Shown here: positions 20,923 through 32,794 of the stretch, piece after piece
How the letters are laid out: every line of letters begins with the position of its first letter
How positions within the stretch are numbered: position 1 is the stretch's first letter
Source of the DNA: Diplonema papillatum
Taxonomy: Eukaryota > Euglenozoa > Diplonemea > Diplonemida > Diplonemidae
DNA: 64,000 bases
Assembly: GCA_030068145.1 (NCBI GenBank)
Contig: JAPJBO010000995.1
Coordinates: 1-64,000 of the forward strand
Direction: 5' to 3'
Program-made: the position numbers and the translations under genes
Notes under the pieces: model-generated
Databases searched by the model: none
What the model saw: the letters and a program-made list of their open reading frames with translations, nothing else
What the model was told of the DNA's origin: nothing

Positions 20923-23427
20923 TAGTGCACTTGTAAAAATTACAAGTGAATTCAGGTGTTTTTCAGGCCAAAACAGTGATTTTTAGGGGGTTTCGCGTGA
21001 AGAATTGCGAGATCGAAAACTGGGGAGTTCATCGATGTGCGCTCCTCGATGTGCACTCCACGATGTACACCCCTCGCCCACGATGTACACCCCTCGGACT
21101 AAGTTGGGCAGGGTTGTTGGGAGCCTTTATGGGAATCATCTCCCTTGATATACAGCCGCGCCGTTGAAAAAGGGTGAGGAGCAGCGCGCACCCAACTGGA
21201 ACTGTACGCACTGTCCAGCCCCTTTACCCTGAGACTTTTGTTGAGCTAGTTGACCAAAGTTGACAGCTGCCGAGGAAAGGCGTCTACAAAATGAGAAGAA
21301 ACGGAGGCAAAAGAGACGCACTGTGAGTGGTGTCGTGCCAAATTCACAACAGCGAAACACACTCAATGGCGACGTGAGCGGGGAGCGGGGAACCCTGAGC
21401 AGAAGCGGCCACCTCCAGTCGGCCCGAGCATGCCTGCCACTTCCAGACACGCTTCAGCACGGAGGCTTTGCCCAAGCAGGGTGTTGTTGCCGATGGGCTA
21501 GGTCCTTTCAGGGTCCTTTCAGGCCTTTCAGGGTCCTTTCAGGGTCCCGGCAGTTTGGCGACACATTCTGCGGGCGTTTTATCAACCCACACCGGTGTGC
21601 ATCAAACCTTCCTGGGGTTTCCGAATGTTTTTGGGTTCCCTGTGTGGTTGTGTCCTAGTCGGGCTGTTTTTTTGTGGTGGAGATGCCGAAATGTGAGTAA
21701 GCCCATCAATGTAGCAGTGTTGCCATGAGATTAGTACTGCTTGAGGTTTGGCGGTTGCTTGGTCGGGTCAGGGTGTTGGGAACGAACGCGGTGTACCTAC
21801 TGCTTCATTTTATTGTCGTTGATTTTTGGGGGTTGCTGCCGCTGCCGTGCTTTGCGTTCTCACCTTCTTCCTACTGCTTGTAGGGCCCATGTTGCCCATT
21901 CAGCGCACTTGTCTTCCGGGCAGCTGGCACGTCGCCCGCTGTGCCAGAATGTGTTGAGAGGTGGCCTTTTCGTTGCACCCTCCTAAACCACATATCTCCG
22001 TTGTGCCGTTTTGTAGATCGCCTCACTAGCGCACTGCTCCGCTGAACTTCCGGAGTTGGTGCAGCGTCTTGCCGTTGATGCTGCTCTGTGGTGCGTTCGG
22101 TCGCTCTCGGAGTCTGCTGTTCCTCTGATACTCGAGGGTCCTCTGTGCAAACCTGCCGATTTCCTCCATCTGCACTAGGCCGGCGGCATCTTGGGCGCAT
22201 ACATGTTGAAGGCCTGCATCATGGTAGACCGATCCACATCAAAGACGCTTCGTCCGTTCAGCGCTCTTCCTGCTGCCTCGTCCGCTTTTTTATGTTTACG
22301 AAACCACACAAATTTCTGACTATTTTCGAGCCTCTAAGCCGCCCAAACAACTTTCCCTCGTGAACCCTCCGTGGATCTTCCATACCGTAAGCAGAAAAAA
22401 GTTGGACAAAACAGTTAGACCATTATGTCCGGTCCAACTTATTTCCGCCAGGCACGTATCCACTTGGGCGGGGTAGGGCCGATGGGCATGAGGTAAAAAA
22501 AGTCCCTTGACAAATGGGTAGTCAGGCGCGAGAGATGCGTTGGGTTTCTTCTTGAGCGTACCGAGATCGTACACTATTGGCGGCTCATATTTTTTCCGTC
22601 ACTGTCAGCCAACCTCGATCCACCTCGTTTGCACACTGCATTTTCGCGTTTGCACTCCAAAGCAATGGGACAGACGGTGGACGCATTTTAGTCCACCCTC
22701 GGCACTGACCAACCGCAACCAGTCGCGATCAAACATCCTTTCACGCAACAATCCTTTACCTCCAGGGCCATGGCTACCAATGGCTGGACCATGTCCAGGG
22801 TGCTTCGTTGCGAGTTGCTGGAAGGGTTACGTAGTGCCGCGCAGTGTTCGGGGACTCCTGGTGGCGGGCCCATGCGCGACTTTCAAACTACGGAGTGGAG
22901 CGAGTGCTGTTCAGTGGACAGCCGCGAAATTTCACTAAGTGCACGGGACCCCCCGAAAAAGTTGGACCGAACAAAAGTTGGACCGGCAGAGCCCGAAATA
23001 GGTGAGTTGGACCATTTTGTCCAAATGGCTTTCTGGTACCAGGACGTACCTGTGTACGACTCTGCTCTGAAAGGACAAGAATTCCTGACACAAGGATTTC
23101 TTGTATGCTCCTCCCTCGAGCTCCGTCTCTTCCCATGTTATTTTGTTCCGTGTTCCCACCGCATTGAGCCACAGGGGAGTCTCGTTCGAGTGTTCACGTT
23201 TGCCTTGGAGTGGGAAACCTGGATCGACGCGGTCTGCCTACGCGCGGGGTCTCAAGCACTGGGTTGACACTTAGCTCTGCTCTCCCAGCCCCATTTTGAC
23301 AAGTTAGGTGAAAAAGAATTAGCCGGTTCTTCTGAAGGTGTGCTTCACTTGCCGCAATTTATTCTTGTTTCACCCTGAAACACCTGCCAAAACACCTGAA
23401 ATCACTTGTAGATTTTACTCGTGCACT
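20923..23427. mobile_element. Inverted-repeat element (family 9), about 2.5 kb
   Basis: Left end TAGTGCACTTGTAAAAAT followed by TTCAGGTGTTTTTCAGG. The right end is the complement of a closely similar 45-bp sequence (about 80% by eye). Related ends also occur at 20864 and 24142, so several copies may be nested here. Inside, AAGTTGGAC words occur in both orientations (22398-22445, 22966-23015). No transposase recognised. Confidence 0.5.
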
Positions 23428-23440
23428 AGAAGACTTTTCG

Positions 23441-24140
23441 AGACTGGAGGTCCTATGAACATGCAGTGTGAACAGCCTCTATTCGAGCCAACCCGGCTTT
23501 AATGCGTGAAAAAGTGTATTGTTTTTGGACTGGATTACAGTGCGGAGCTAGCTTTTTCCTCCCCTGCCGATATGCGTACGGGTGGCAGAGTGGCTGGACG
23601 AAGGCCTTCGGGCATGGTGGCCCGGGTTCGAGCCCCGCCCGTGACATTTTCCCGGTCGGGGATTGTTTTCGAGGTTTGTTGCGTTTCGGGGTCTAATGTG
23701 CCCGAATTTGCGTTTCTTGCGGAGTTTCTCAGTATCTCGCGATATTTGGGTCACCCCGTCGGCCCTGGGAGAGGGCCGGCAGGGGGGGGACGGACGGGAA
23801 AAGGCTGCCCCAGGGGGGGTCCGGGGGGGGGCGGCCTGGTACGAGCGCCAAACTTTACCCGTGCTCGGTGGGTCGGGGGGCGTCCGGGGGGGGTGCCCCC
23901 CCCCGGGTACGAGCACCCACCTTGGCTTCACCGGACTTTACCACCCTGGCCGAACTTCGCTTCGTGCCCGAACTTTTTTTAGTGCCAGCGCTTAGCACCA
24001 GAACTTAGCAACGCCCGAACTTAGCATCACTCGAACTTAGCATTGCCCGAACTTAGCTTCGCCCGAACTTTACTGTTCCCCGAACTTTAACTCCTGCCTC
24101 CAGTCTCGCCACGCGCCGGCCTTAGCCGAGCGCACGTACT
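23441..24140 (+). mobile_element. tRNA-like repeat element (family 6), whole-looking copy
   Basis: Starts with GAGACTGGAGGTCCTATGAA and contains a tRNA-like block at 23578-23644 (A-box-like TGGCAGAGTGG, B-box GGTTCGAGCCC). A conserved stretch with GAGTTTCTCAGTATCTCGCG and a G-rich part with several long G runs follow. It ends in an array of the 16-bp CCGAACTTAGCTTCGC unit and GGCCTTAGCCGAGCGCACGT. The Pol III-like boxes suggest a SINE-type origin. Confidence 0.65.
23578..23644 (+). other. tRNA-like (Pol III promoter-like) block
   Basis: Carries D-arm-like GGCAGAGTGG and T-arm-like GGTTCGAGCCC with the spacing of a tRNA, but the anticodon arm is a short palindrome (GAAGGCCTTC) and no convincing cloverleaf forms. 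It is a tRNA-derived part of a repeat, not a tRNA gene. Confidence 0.55.
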
Positions 24141-24249
24141 ACTAGTGCACTTGTAAACCAGTTTCACTGTAAAACCACTCGTAAATTTACTAGTGAAAGC
24201 CTTTGCTTGATGTACTACTGCACCGTGTGCACTCACTGCCGGGGGGCCC

Positions 24250-25966
24250 GCTAGCGGGGCCAAAACCCATTACAGTATGTTATCCAAACTTTGAACCCAT
24301 TACGGTACATGATCCAAACTTTGAACCCATTACGGTATGGTCCCAAACTTTGAACCCATTACGGTATGGTTTTCCAAACTTTGAACGAATTACGGTAGGT
24401 TCCAAACTTTGAAACCCATTACGGTATGGTTTTCAAACTTTGAACCCATTACGGTATGGTTTTCAAACTTTGAACGAATTCCGGCAAGTGTAAAATTTGA
24501 GCCCAATTTAGGTACCATTGTCAGTCGAAGTCTGCAAGTTGTTAACAACGCATGTAATTGGGCGACAAATTCATCTTCTGTGGTGACTCTACAGTGCCAC
24601 GTCAGTGGTCGATCAGTCAGACTCTAAGGCGGACGGGTGATGGTTGCAGCTACCATGTCTTCAGTTGGCCGATCCTAAGTCATCATCCTTCTGCACCGCA
24701 GTAGCAACAGATTCACTTTCATCTCCAATTCGGCGACCTCCGAAATCCACGTTCAACGCAAAGATGCGGCGTTAGTCTGTGACACGTGAACGGTTGGCTG
24801 TGTGCTGTTGCTACAGCTGTAGTAAACCTCGTGATCAGCAGGCAGTGAAACCTACGGCCACGTCCGGATTGTGATTGGACCGGAAGAAGCTGTTTTGGGA
24901 AGCTGTGGAACGTTCGCGCCATTCGCAGATGATTCTGTCCATCACTTGCGTCAACAGGAAGGCGAAAAGAGAGAGATGAGGAGGAGGAAGGGTAAAACTT
25001 CATGAGTAAACTTCATGATCAGCAGTGAAAGTTGGCTAATCAACCGTGGGTTTCCGTGCCCCCGTACAGAGGGAGCAGATTTCGAGCAGCATTACTTCGC
25101 AGTCGGTCTGACTCCGCGAGCGGCAGCCGTCTGGATCCGGAAGTAGCAGCGGCGTTTCAGCCACAGGGTCGACTCGAGCGTGAACCTCACCCTGGAACCC
25201 TTTCACAAAGTTTCAGGACTCCAAGTCCGACTCTAGTTCGCAATCGGACGAGCCCGAATCGGAAGTGGACTCGTCGGGACCTCCTCCCATGAAGTCTGAT
25301 GACGGAGGGCCGGGCGGACCGCCGACCGGCTGGACAGGGAAGGAAGGCATTGGACCGGACCCCGGGGTGGGCGGATCAGGGGCGAGTGCGCCGCCATGGT
25401 GGTTGCCCAACCATGCACCGACTCTTCTTCAAACCCGAGCACTTCCCCTGGGGATGCATCTGTGCGAGGTCCTTCAGCAATCGAGAGGTCCAAAGCAAGC
25501 AGCCAACCTCGAGCATGTGCCAAAAGACACAAACTGGATCCATCGACGCCAACTTCACATCTATGATCTCTCTCCACGTCCGCTTCTACGTATCTCGTTG
25601 GTGTTGGGCTTATAACCTGACAGTGACACCGAAATGGGCTCAAACTTTGAGAGTCAAAGTTTAGAAATCATGCCGGAATCGGTTCAAATTTGGAACCTCA
25701 CCGTAATGGGTTCAAAGTTTGAAAACCATACCGTAATGGGTTCAAAGTTTGAAAACCATACCGTAATGGGTTCAAAGTTTGGGATCATACCGTAATGGGT
25801 TTCAAAGTTTGGAACCTACCGTAATTCGTTCAAAGTTTGAAAATCCATACCGTAATGGGCTCAAAGTTTGGATTGACATACCGTAATGGGTTCAAAGTTC
25901 GGACCATACTGTAATTCGTTTAAAGTTTGGATAACATACTGTAATGGGTTTTGGCCCCCGCTAGCG
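24250..25966. mobile_element. Inverted-repeat element (family 4) with AAACTTTGAACCCATTACGG arrays
   Basis: Near-perfect terminal inverted repeats of about 45 bp (GGGCCAAAACCCATTACAGT at left). Each end has 7-9 tandem copies of a roughly 30-bp unit containing TTTGAACCCATTACGGT, the two arrays in opposite orientation. Length 1717 bp. CGCTAGCG is present at both outer edges; since it is itself a palindrome it may be either an 8-bp target duplication or part of the repeat. The interior (24.5-25.6 kb) has ORFs up to 136 codons with no recognised domain. Confidence 0.8.
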
Positions 25967-26857
25967 TGCATGGGTACAGGTAAATGTATACCCGATGTGA
26001 AAACAGGAAACATGCCCGCGAAGCCACGCTCCAGGGGCGGTTACAAAGCCAGCTCGTGATCAAGCTCACGAGCCACCAAGCCTTTATCGGACAAGCTTGG
26101 TCAAGACTGGCACAACCTTTTGAACGTTCGAGCCTGTGGCAGATGCACGGTGGGTGGATGGGTAGGTGGATGGGCGAACACGTGTGTGGGGCGGGTCTGC
26201 TAAATTTTCACCTGGTGCAAGTGTAGGTCCGCCAGATGTAGATTCATCCAGGATCAAACTACAAGCGGCTGCACTACTTACAGGGAAGTAGTTACTGTTG
26301 TGAGTTCTTTGTGCATCTGGGCGGGGGCTTAGAAATATTTACTACAACAGACTCAAACTCGTGCTTAAGCCAGGATGCCCACTCTTCTGTCTTTCTGCTG
26401 GGCTCTTGGGAGCAGCCCAGTTCACATACGCTCTTCATGCGCGACGTTTCACCAAGTCTTCCATAATTTGCCCTGGCGGTATTTCTAGCGTGTATTGTGA
26501 AGTCGCTTTTCTGGGGGCATGAGAAACGATATTACCGGGGGAGGTAGACGTTACTAAAACTGCAGAAGAGTTCGTGTCCGGAGCAGGTCTCTTGTTCTTG
26601 GCTTCTGGTTCAGTGGAACTTACTGCGTACGTTCCACAAGTCGGGCCACTGCACTATTGCCCCGAAAGATGGTCGCTGCACGGTATCTCGTGTCTTTCTC
26701 ACTGTATCTAGACTGTTTCTTGTAGCTGTTTTCTTCTTTAAAAGGCCAACCAGTTTTTCGTCAGACCAACCTGTCGACCAAAACAACTCTGACTGCGACA
26801 ACAATCAAGCACACACACAACTCAACTCCGGATGAACACCTTACACAAATCCTGATG
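25967..26857. other. Unassigned
   Basis: No clear gene. It may hold introns or 3' sequence of the minus-strand exon at 26.9-27.2 kb. Confidence 0.4.
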
Positions 26858-27184
26858 TCACAACAGAACCCGATACAACATTGCAGGAAAGGGGTGCTGA
26901 TACAGACCAATGATGACGACGACCAATACGGCGCCCTGCGTGACCGCCAGGGCAATCGTAACAAATGCATAGACACGGAGTGTTCGCATTTCGTCTTCGT
27001 CCTGCAGCATCTCTCGTAAGGTAAGCGTTTCCTTCGGCCTGCTGCGTACCACAATGCCGACATCCGCTTCTGTCTGAGTTGTGTCATCAGAGTTTGTCTC
27101 AACGGCTTCAGCAGACCTCAGCACCTTCGACATCTCCTCGTTCAAATTCATCGTTCGCCCAACAAGAAGCTTTTCCGCCCGCAA
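26858..27184 (-). CDS. Possible membrane-protein exon, unknown
   Basis: A 108-codon frame with a soluble acidic first part (SKVLRSAEAVETNSDD, LREMLQDEDEMRTLR) and one strong membrane segment near the end (VYAFVTIALAVTQGAVLVVV). Charge pattern and composition look like a real single-pass protein or a terminal exon. No family recognised. Confidence 0.35.
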   Translation of the reverse strand: MRAEKLLVGRTMNLNEEMSKVLRSAEAVETNSDDTTQTEADVGIVVRSRPKETLTLREMLQDEDEMRTLRVYAFVTIALAVTQGAVLVVVIIGLYQHPFPAMLYRVLL

Positions 27185-27427
27185 AAAAACGGCAAGGTAT
27201 CGTCGCGTGCAATCTCTTTCAGCGTAAAATGTCGAGTGCCATTGTTTCCCAGAGATACGAAAATGCTTCCCTACAAAGGGCTTGGTTCCTGCTTCGGCAA
27301 TTCACGTCTTGTCTTTTATGTTTTGTCTGCTCCCGCCGCAGCACAGGCGCTGCTGTCCTTTCTGATGATGCCCCGGGGGCGGACTGCAACAGCGACGACG
27401 GCGCAGGCTTTTTTTTTTTCGTAATAA

Positions 27428-29044
27428 TGGTGTGATCCACCCTGGAGTTTTTCCGGGTTTGTGCCGGGTTTGTGCCGGGTTTGTACCGGGGGGGGGTCCG
27501 GGTTTTTTATTTTTCTCTCCCCAGCACCCGCTAGCACCCTTGGTCGTGGAGATTTCAGGCTTCGCGGTGGACTTTGCCACGTTTCATGATCGTCTGATGC
27601 TCGTGGGGGTTTGTCCCGCACTTTGCGGTCCCTCGCCCTTCTGTCATAATCAGCCTACGGGCTTCGGTATCGTGTATATTCTGTAGGTTTGAGGCCCCTT
27701 CCGTAGCTTGGAAAACGGAAAGAGAAGCAAGCATCTCCATCGATTCAGAACGAGGGACAGAAGTTCCCACGCTCAACCCGCTCGGCTGTGCCATCTAAAC
27801 AGAAGTCGGCAACAAGCGGTTCGGACGGGCGGGTTCCCCGCCCATCAAGTACAACCGGTTTTCCCTCTCGCCTAGAAGGTGCTGTCGGATGGCTAAAGAT
27901 GGCCTGAGCAGACTGCTACCTTTGGTTCCGCATCCTTTCAAACTGTGGCTGACCAAGCCGCTGTTTGAGCTCTGCAGGGGTTTCGATGCACTCCAAAATG
28001 CGGGTACCAACAGCCCCGGCAGCTGGGAGGAATGGCTACCGAGCATGGGTGCGTGGCGTTCGTGGACGCGCAACTGCATGCAAACAAGCGTCACGCAATT
28101 AGCAGAGGCAGGTCACCACTCGTTCTGCAGTGGAGTTAGCATTAGCTCAATGTGTCGGGAGCAGTAGTTGTCGACTGAAAAGTACCGCGGATGCAGAACA
28201 TCGATGCAGACGATGATGCCGCAAATGCAGCTTTCTGCGAGCAGGCAAGATGGCAAGCGAGAGAGCGTGCCGTACCCCAGGCAGGTCGCTCGAAAACGGC
28301 GACCCGAAATGGAAAATTCACCCCCAGGAACAATACCCAGCGGACTGGAAGCGCAGGCAGGCCCGGATGGAAGCATGAGGTGAAGCAGATGGGACAGAGG
28401 AGCGGAAAAACGGGGCCGCACCAGTGGCAGACCCGGACGTTGGGGTTAAACAATCGAAGAAGAAGTGTAAAGACGAGGAAACACCGACTCGGGCACACCG
28501 GCCGAGAACAGCCAATCATGGAACCCAGGGCACAATGGAGGCTACGGCGCGGTGGTGAAGTAACGAAGCTCGCTCGCTAGCATCCGGCAAGAGCCAGCAT
28601 GACACATGAATTTGGAATTGATGCTTCATTTGGAAACAGCGAGGGCAGAGGGTTAATCTGCTTGTACTAGGCTCCTCGGTTCCCGTAGTATCGGGGGAGT
28701 TTGAGGCAATTGCTGGCTGGTGGTCGGTTGTAGTCCGTTGCGTCAAGCACAACCGGGCTTGCCCTCTAGAGGCTTTGGAAAATAGTGGTTCCTGTCTGTC
28801 AGAGATGTGCATTCAGCGCTGCAATGGCAAAGCATTCCAGGTACCTTCTGCGGTGGACCTACATATTAATTGGTGTTGGTTTTTACTCGACAGGACCCTG
28901 GTGCCGTCGGTTTAGCTTGATTGCAGCGATCACCTGCCATAACCTGAAGGGGTAGTGCAAAATAAAAAATCGGACCGCCCTTGAGTTTTTCCGGGTTTGT
29001 GCCGGGTTTGTGCCGGGTTTGCACCGGGCATATGGATCACACCA
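27428..29044. mobile_element. DNA element with TGGTGTGATCCA ends and 5-bp target duplication, copy A
   Basis: Inserted in the left repeat of the tyrosine-recombinase element. The 5-bp AATAA is present on both sides, and the empty site is visible at 32.87 kb. Outer ends are inverted (TGGTGTGATCCA). Next inward comes a module of about 50 bp with three copies of CCGGGTTTGTG that is in the same orientation at both ends. Then comes GGTCCG followed by TTTTTTATTTT, again inverted. Length 1617 bp. ORFs up to 129 codons, none with transposase motifs, so non-autonomous. Confidence 0.8.
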
Positions 29045-29175
29045 AATAACAATTAATTGTAAACACGAAAGAGAACGCTGGCAGCGTGGTTGGGAGAAAT
29101 TTAGCCTACCGATCATATTCACTCACTATCACTCACTAACAGGCTAAACCTCCCCCGGCACGTATAAACAAAAAC

Positions 29176-30142
29176 ATGGCACTAACTCGGACTGACATCC
29201 TCGAGGGAGAAGTCGAATGGGGTGCTATCCCCGTCGTGAAACTCCCCCGCGGGGAGGATTACGATGAAGCGGAGAGCGAATGCATATATTGCACACAGGC
29301 CGGACACCTCGTCGAGGTGTGCTTCTTGCGGTTACATCGCATCTGCAGGATGCGTAACCAAGAAGTTGGGACCGGATGCTGCGAGCTTCTTGGAAAGCAT
29401 TAAGGACGACAACTGGAGCTGTCCAGTCTGTTGCTGCCTTGCTGACCGAAACAAGCACGCAGCCATGGCCGACGACCTCGAGGGCCCAATCGAGTTCCCG
29501 AGGCTGTTTCCTCAGCCGGGGCAGGATGAGGACGAGGGCGGAGCCCTACAGGCGGTCCTGGAGAATCTTCCAGATGGACCCTGGAAGGCGCCCTTTTCTC
29601 TCCTTTTGCACCAGCTCACAGGCACTCAGTCTGAGCTGTCGAAACTCAAGGCAGATGCTGCCCGAGACCGCCAGGAGGCAGAGGCTGCTGAGAATGCCGA
29701 AGTAGACGCGCGACGAGTCCAGACGTGGGCCCCCTTGCTGAAGACTTCGGGGGGCCGGCTCTCCCTACGCAATGACCTCACCCGTCGGTTTGGCGAGGCG
29801 TTAGAGGTGAACGAGGCGGGGCAGGCGTACCGGCATGAGCTGAGGTCGTCTTACGACTCTCTGTGGGCTCTTCTGCCTGTTGCTCACAACAACCCTCCCG
29901 TGCTTCAGGCCATGCAGGCCACCATCGTCCGGATGGAGTCGAACCGCCTTCGGTTCAGAACTGGTGGCTCCGGCGAGTCCTCCTCGCTCTATGAGGGCAG
30001 GGCCCGAAAGGTGAAGTTCGGGGGAATGGACGACCGGTGGGCCACCAATCTCCAGAATGCCTTATTGCAGGTAAAGACCCCGCAGTCGCCAAAAAACGAG
30101 GTGGAGAAGGAGAACCGTGTAAAGAAGGCGAAAAGGGGGTGA
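29176..30142 (+). CDS. Gag-like protein of the tyrosine-recombinase element
   Basis: First coding region of the element. It begins with a zinc-finger-like cysteine pattern (CASCGYIASAGC, then WSCPVC), as in PHD/RING-type fingers. An acidic segment, a coiled-coil-like stretch (ELSKLKADAARDRQEAEAAE) and a basic tail follow. No retroviral-type capsid motif was recognised. The role as gag is inferred from position. Confidence 0.5.
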
Positions 30143-30376
30143 CTCAACCTACCTGCTCCGACCCGCTACCGGCTTCCACTCCCAGCTTCAAATTCCCGAA
30201 AACGGGAACAGATTTCTGCCGACGAGATACCTTATCTCCACCGGAGAGTTCTGGAAAGAGCTTCGCAGTGCTATGCGAACTCAGCTGCGCTCTCCAGTGT
30301 ACAGACACGCAGCGAGGCTTTCGCCTCTCTGGACAGAAGGAGCCATATTCACCTGCCCGAGGACCACATCTTCCTC

Positions 30377-31130
30377 ATGTGGCTCCAGCTGAAGCTGGAA
30401 AAGGGAGAGCTCCAGACGCAGTCCGCCCGGCAGTACATGACGTATCGTCGGATGCTCGCAATCGACCCGACGGCTGCGTTCCGAAGAACTCTGAGCCGCG
30501 AGCTAAGAGAGTACGAACGCAGGGCTCGTACGTCTCGCACATTGGTGGGCAACCAGCAGGTGGAGGAAGCGGTCCGCGAGATGTCCGGGCTCTATCGCGC
30601 CGCCCTGGCGACGCAATGGAGTCTCGGGGCTCGACTGATCGACCTGATCCGGCTCGAAACGAAGCATCCTGTTGGCGACGCAATGGAGTCTCGGGGCTCG
30701 ACTGATCGACCTGATCCGGCTCGAAACGAAGCATCCTGTTGTGCCCTCGAGACCAGAACCTTGTGTTGGTAATGCTGGTCAACGGGAAGACGGATCAGAG
30801 CGGTCGCGGACAGCCTTTGTTGCTGCAAAGGACGGGAAGGTTCATCAGGTGGATGCTGGGTTGGTGGAACGCCCGTTTGCAGCTGGGCAAAAAGTACATG
30901 TTCTACCCCGACCTTCGGACCACTCGATGCGAGCTCGACTCGATCTGACGTCGCACGGCCTTCGGCATTCGGCGTTGACGTGGGTGGCTCGCTTCTCGGA
31001 ATTGGGGGAGCAGGCGGCACAGGTGGTGGGTCGCCACAAGAGTGTGGAAACGACGCGCCAGTACATCCCTCATCACTTGTGGGGGGCTGCCCAGGATTCT
31101 GCTGCTCCGCTGAGCCTACTTCAAAAGTGA
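30377..31130 (+). CDS. Tyrosine recombinase of the retroelement
   Basis: The C-terminal part shows the recombinase signature GLRHSALTW, then VVGRHKSVETTRQYI: the H-x-x-R box, a second His/Lys box and the nucleophilic Tyr. Family knowledge: this enzyme joins a circular cDNA to the target. It lies between gag and RT, an order known for some DIRS-like groups. The region appears slightly damaged. Confidence 0.65.
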
Positions 31131-31131
31131 A

Positions 31132-32794
31132 GTGCCTGATCCACTCGGGTACCGAATGCCCCCTGGACACCCCTCCTACCGAGGTAGACGAACCCACGGT
31201 GACATGGCCGGTGACGCTGAAGGACTTCGCAGGCCCCTACGACTACGCCGAGACTTGGCTCAGTCAGGACCAAGAGCTGCCGAAGCCGAAGACAAGCACA
31301 TGCTACACTGGGGTCGTGGCTCCAGCATTGTGCTCCACGGTGAACGTGGAAAAGCTTGTATCGGACCTCCCGGCGCTGAAGCCCAACTTCGAGTGGGTCC
31401 AAGAAGCCAAGATTCGTTCCCTGATAGGTAGTGGCCGGCCTACCGTTCCGGGTCCGGCGAACAAGAAACTCTCACCTCACGTGTCTCGCTTACTCAACCT
31501 CGGCATCGTTGAGAAAGTTCGTAGGAAGGAGACGGGAAGATGGTGTCACTCCGCCTTCTGTGTCGAAAAGTCTAAAAAGGGACAACTTCGGTTCATTCTG
31601 GCATGCACCGGCGTGAACGCGGCGACTGCTCACACCCCATGCCCGCCATGCAAACTGCCTTCCTACCCATCGATGATTGAAAAAATGATGGGTTTCGATT
31701 ACTTGGCGGAATATGACTTTAAGTCATTTTTCTTCCAGTTTCCACTGAATGAACAGGTTCGACGCTACTTCTGTTTCCGGGTGGACAACAAGATTTACCG
31801 ATTGAAGGTCTTGCCGATGGGATACCGGGGCGCCCCTCAGTTGGCTCAGGCAGTGTCCGAGTTGATTGCACAGCTCGCCACGAAGGGTCACCAAGCAGAG
31901 TCGGATAGCTTCGCTTGGATCGACAACTGTTTTTTCCTAAGCAACGACCAAGTCGTTCTGGGAAGGATTCGTAACAGGTTTGAGGAACTGTGTTCCGATT
32001 ACGGGATTGTAATTGGGGAGAAGAAGGTGCCTTCTTCCGTCTTCATAACGCTCGGCTTGCAGGTTAACCTGAGCGACAAGAAGTGGCGCTTGGATCCCTC
32101 GTGGGTTGAGAAGGTCATAGGACCGGCCAAGAGACTCTTGCTCGCCCCAGGTGCTCCGCTACGGTCGTGGTGGCGGCTCGCAGGGTGTCTCATCTGGAGA
32201 CAGCATGTGTTGAGACTGCCGTTTGCCGATCTGCTGCAGCTGCTGCACTGGATGTCGGGCATCACCCGAAACGGTAACCTTAGAGATAGCGAATTTTGGC
32301 GAAGCTGGAAGACATTGGATGGGGAGCTTCTTCGCCTCCTTCGTCAGACGGTGCACCGCTTGGAGGAAAATGCTTTCGTATTCTGGCAGGCACTCCCTGC
32401 AGACAAGGCTTACGGCTTTTCGGATGCGAGTGGTGTCGGTTGGGCCTACATTGACGGCCAAGCACACTACGGAATCTTCCCGAGATGTTTGGCTTTGTCT
32501 CCAATTTATCTGAAGGAGCTGTACGCTCTATTCATGATGGTTCGGGGTCAGCCCCAGGAGAACACCCTACTGGTGGTGGGAGTCGACAACAGGGCCGTAA
32601 TAGGCATTGTGCGGAAAGGGTACTCCCTAAAGTACGCTGCGATACCCTGGTTGAAAGCGTTACAAGACACCTTGAAGAGACAGGGGAACCAGCTGAAGCT
32701 CTTTTTTGTTCCGACGAAGAGCATGCCAGCGGATGCATATACGCGTCTTCCAATCCAACGAAAGTATTGGAAAGAACTCTGCACGACACTGTAA
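31132..32794 (+). CDS. Reverse transcriptase-RNase H of the tyrosine-recombinase element
   Basis: RT palm motifs in order: RFILACTGVNAAT, YDFKSFFFQFPLNEQ (box A), LKVLPMGYRGAPQLAQ (box B) and AWIDNCFFL at box C, where most RTs read Y-x-D-D. RNase H follows with FSDASGVGWAY, LKELYALF, VVGVDNRAVIG and PADAYTR. The frame stays open to TAA at 32794. The frame extends upstream to 30980, overlapping the recombinase in another register. The closest relative in this window is the GC-rich ORF at 60.7-62.7 kb. Confidence 0.8.

Noticed and set aside
23578-23644. Functional tRNA gene
   Set aside because: Boxes A and B are present, but the anticodon arm and acceptor pairing are poor and the block recurs inside a repeat element.
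27428-29044. LTR retrotransposon (TG...CA ends, 5-bp duplication)
   Set aside because: There is no long terminal direct repeat, primer-binding site or pol sequence; outer and inner end motifs are inverted.
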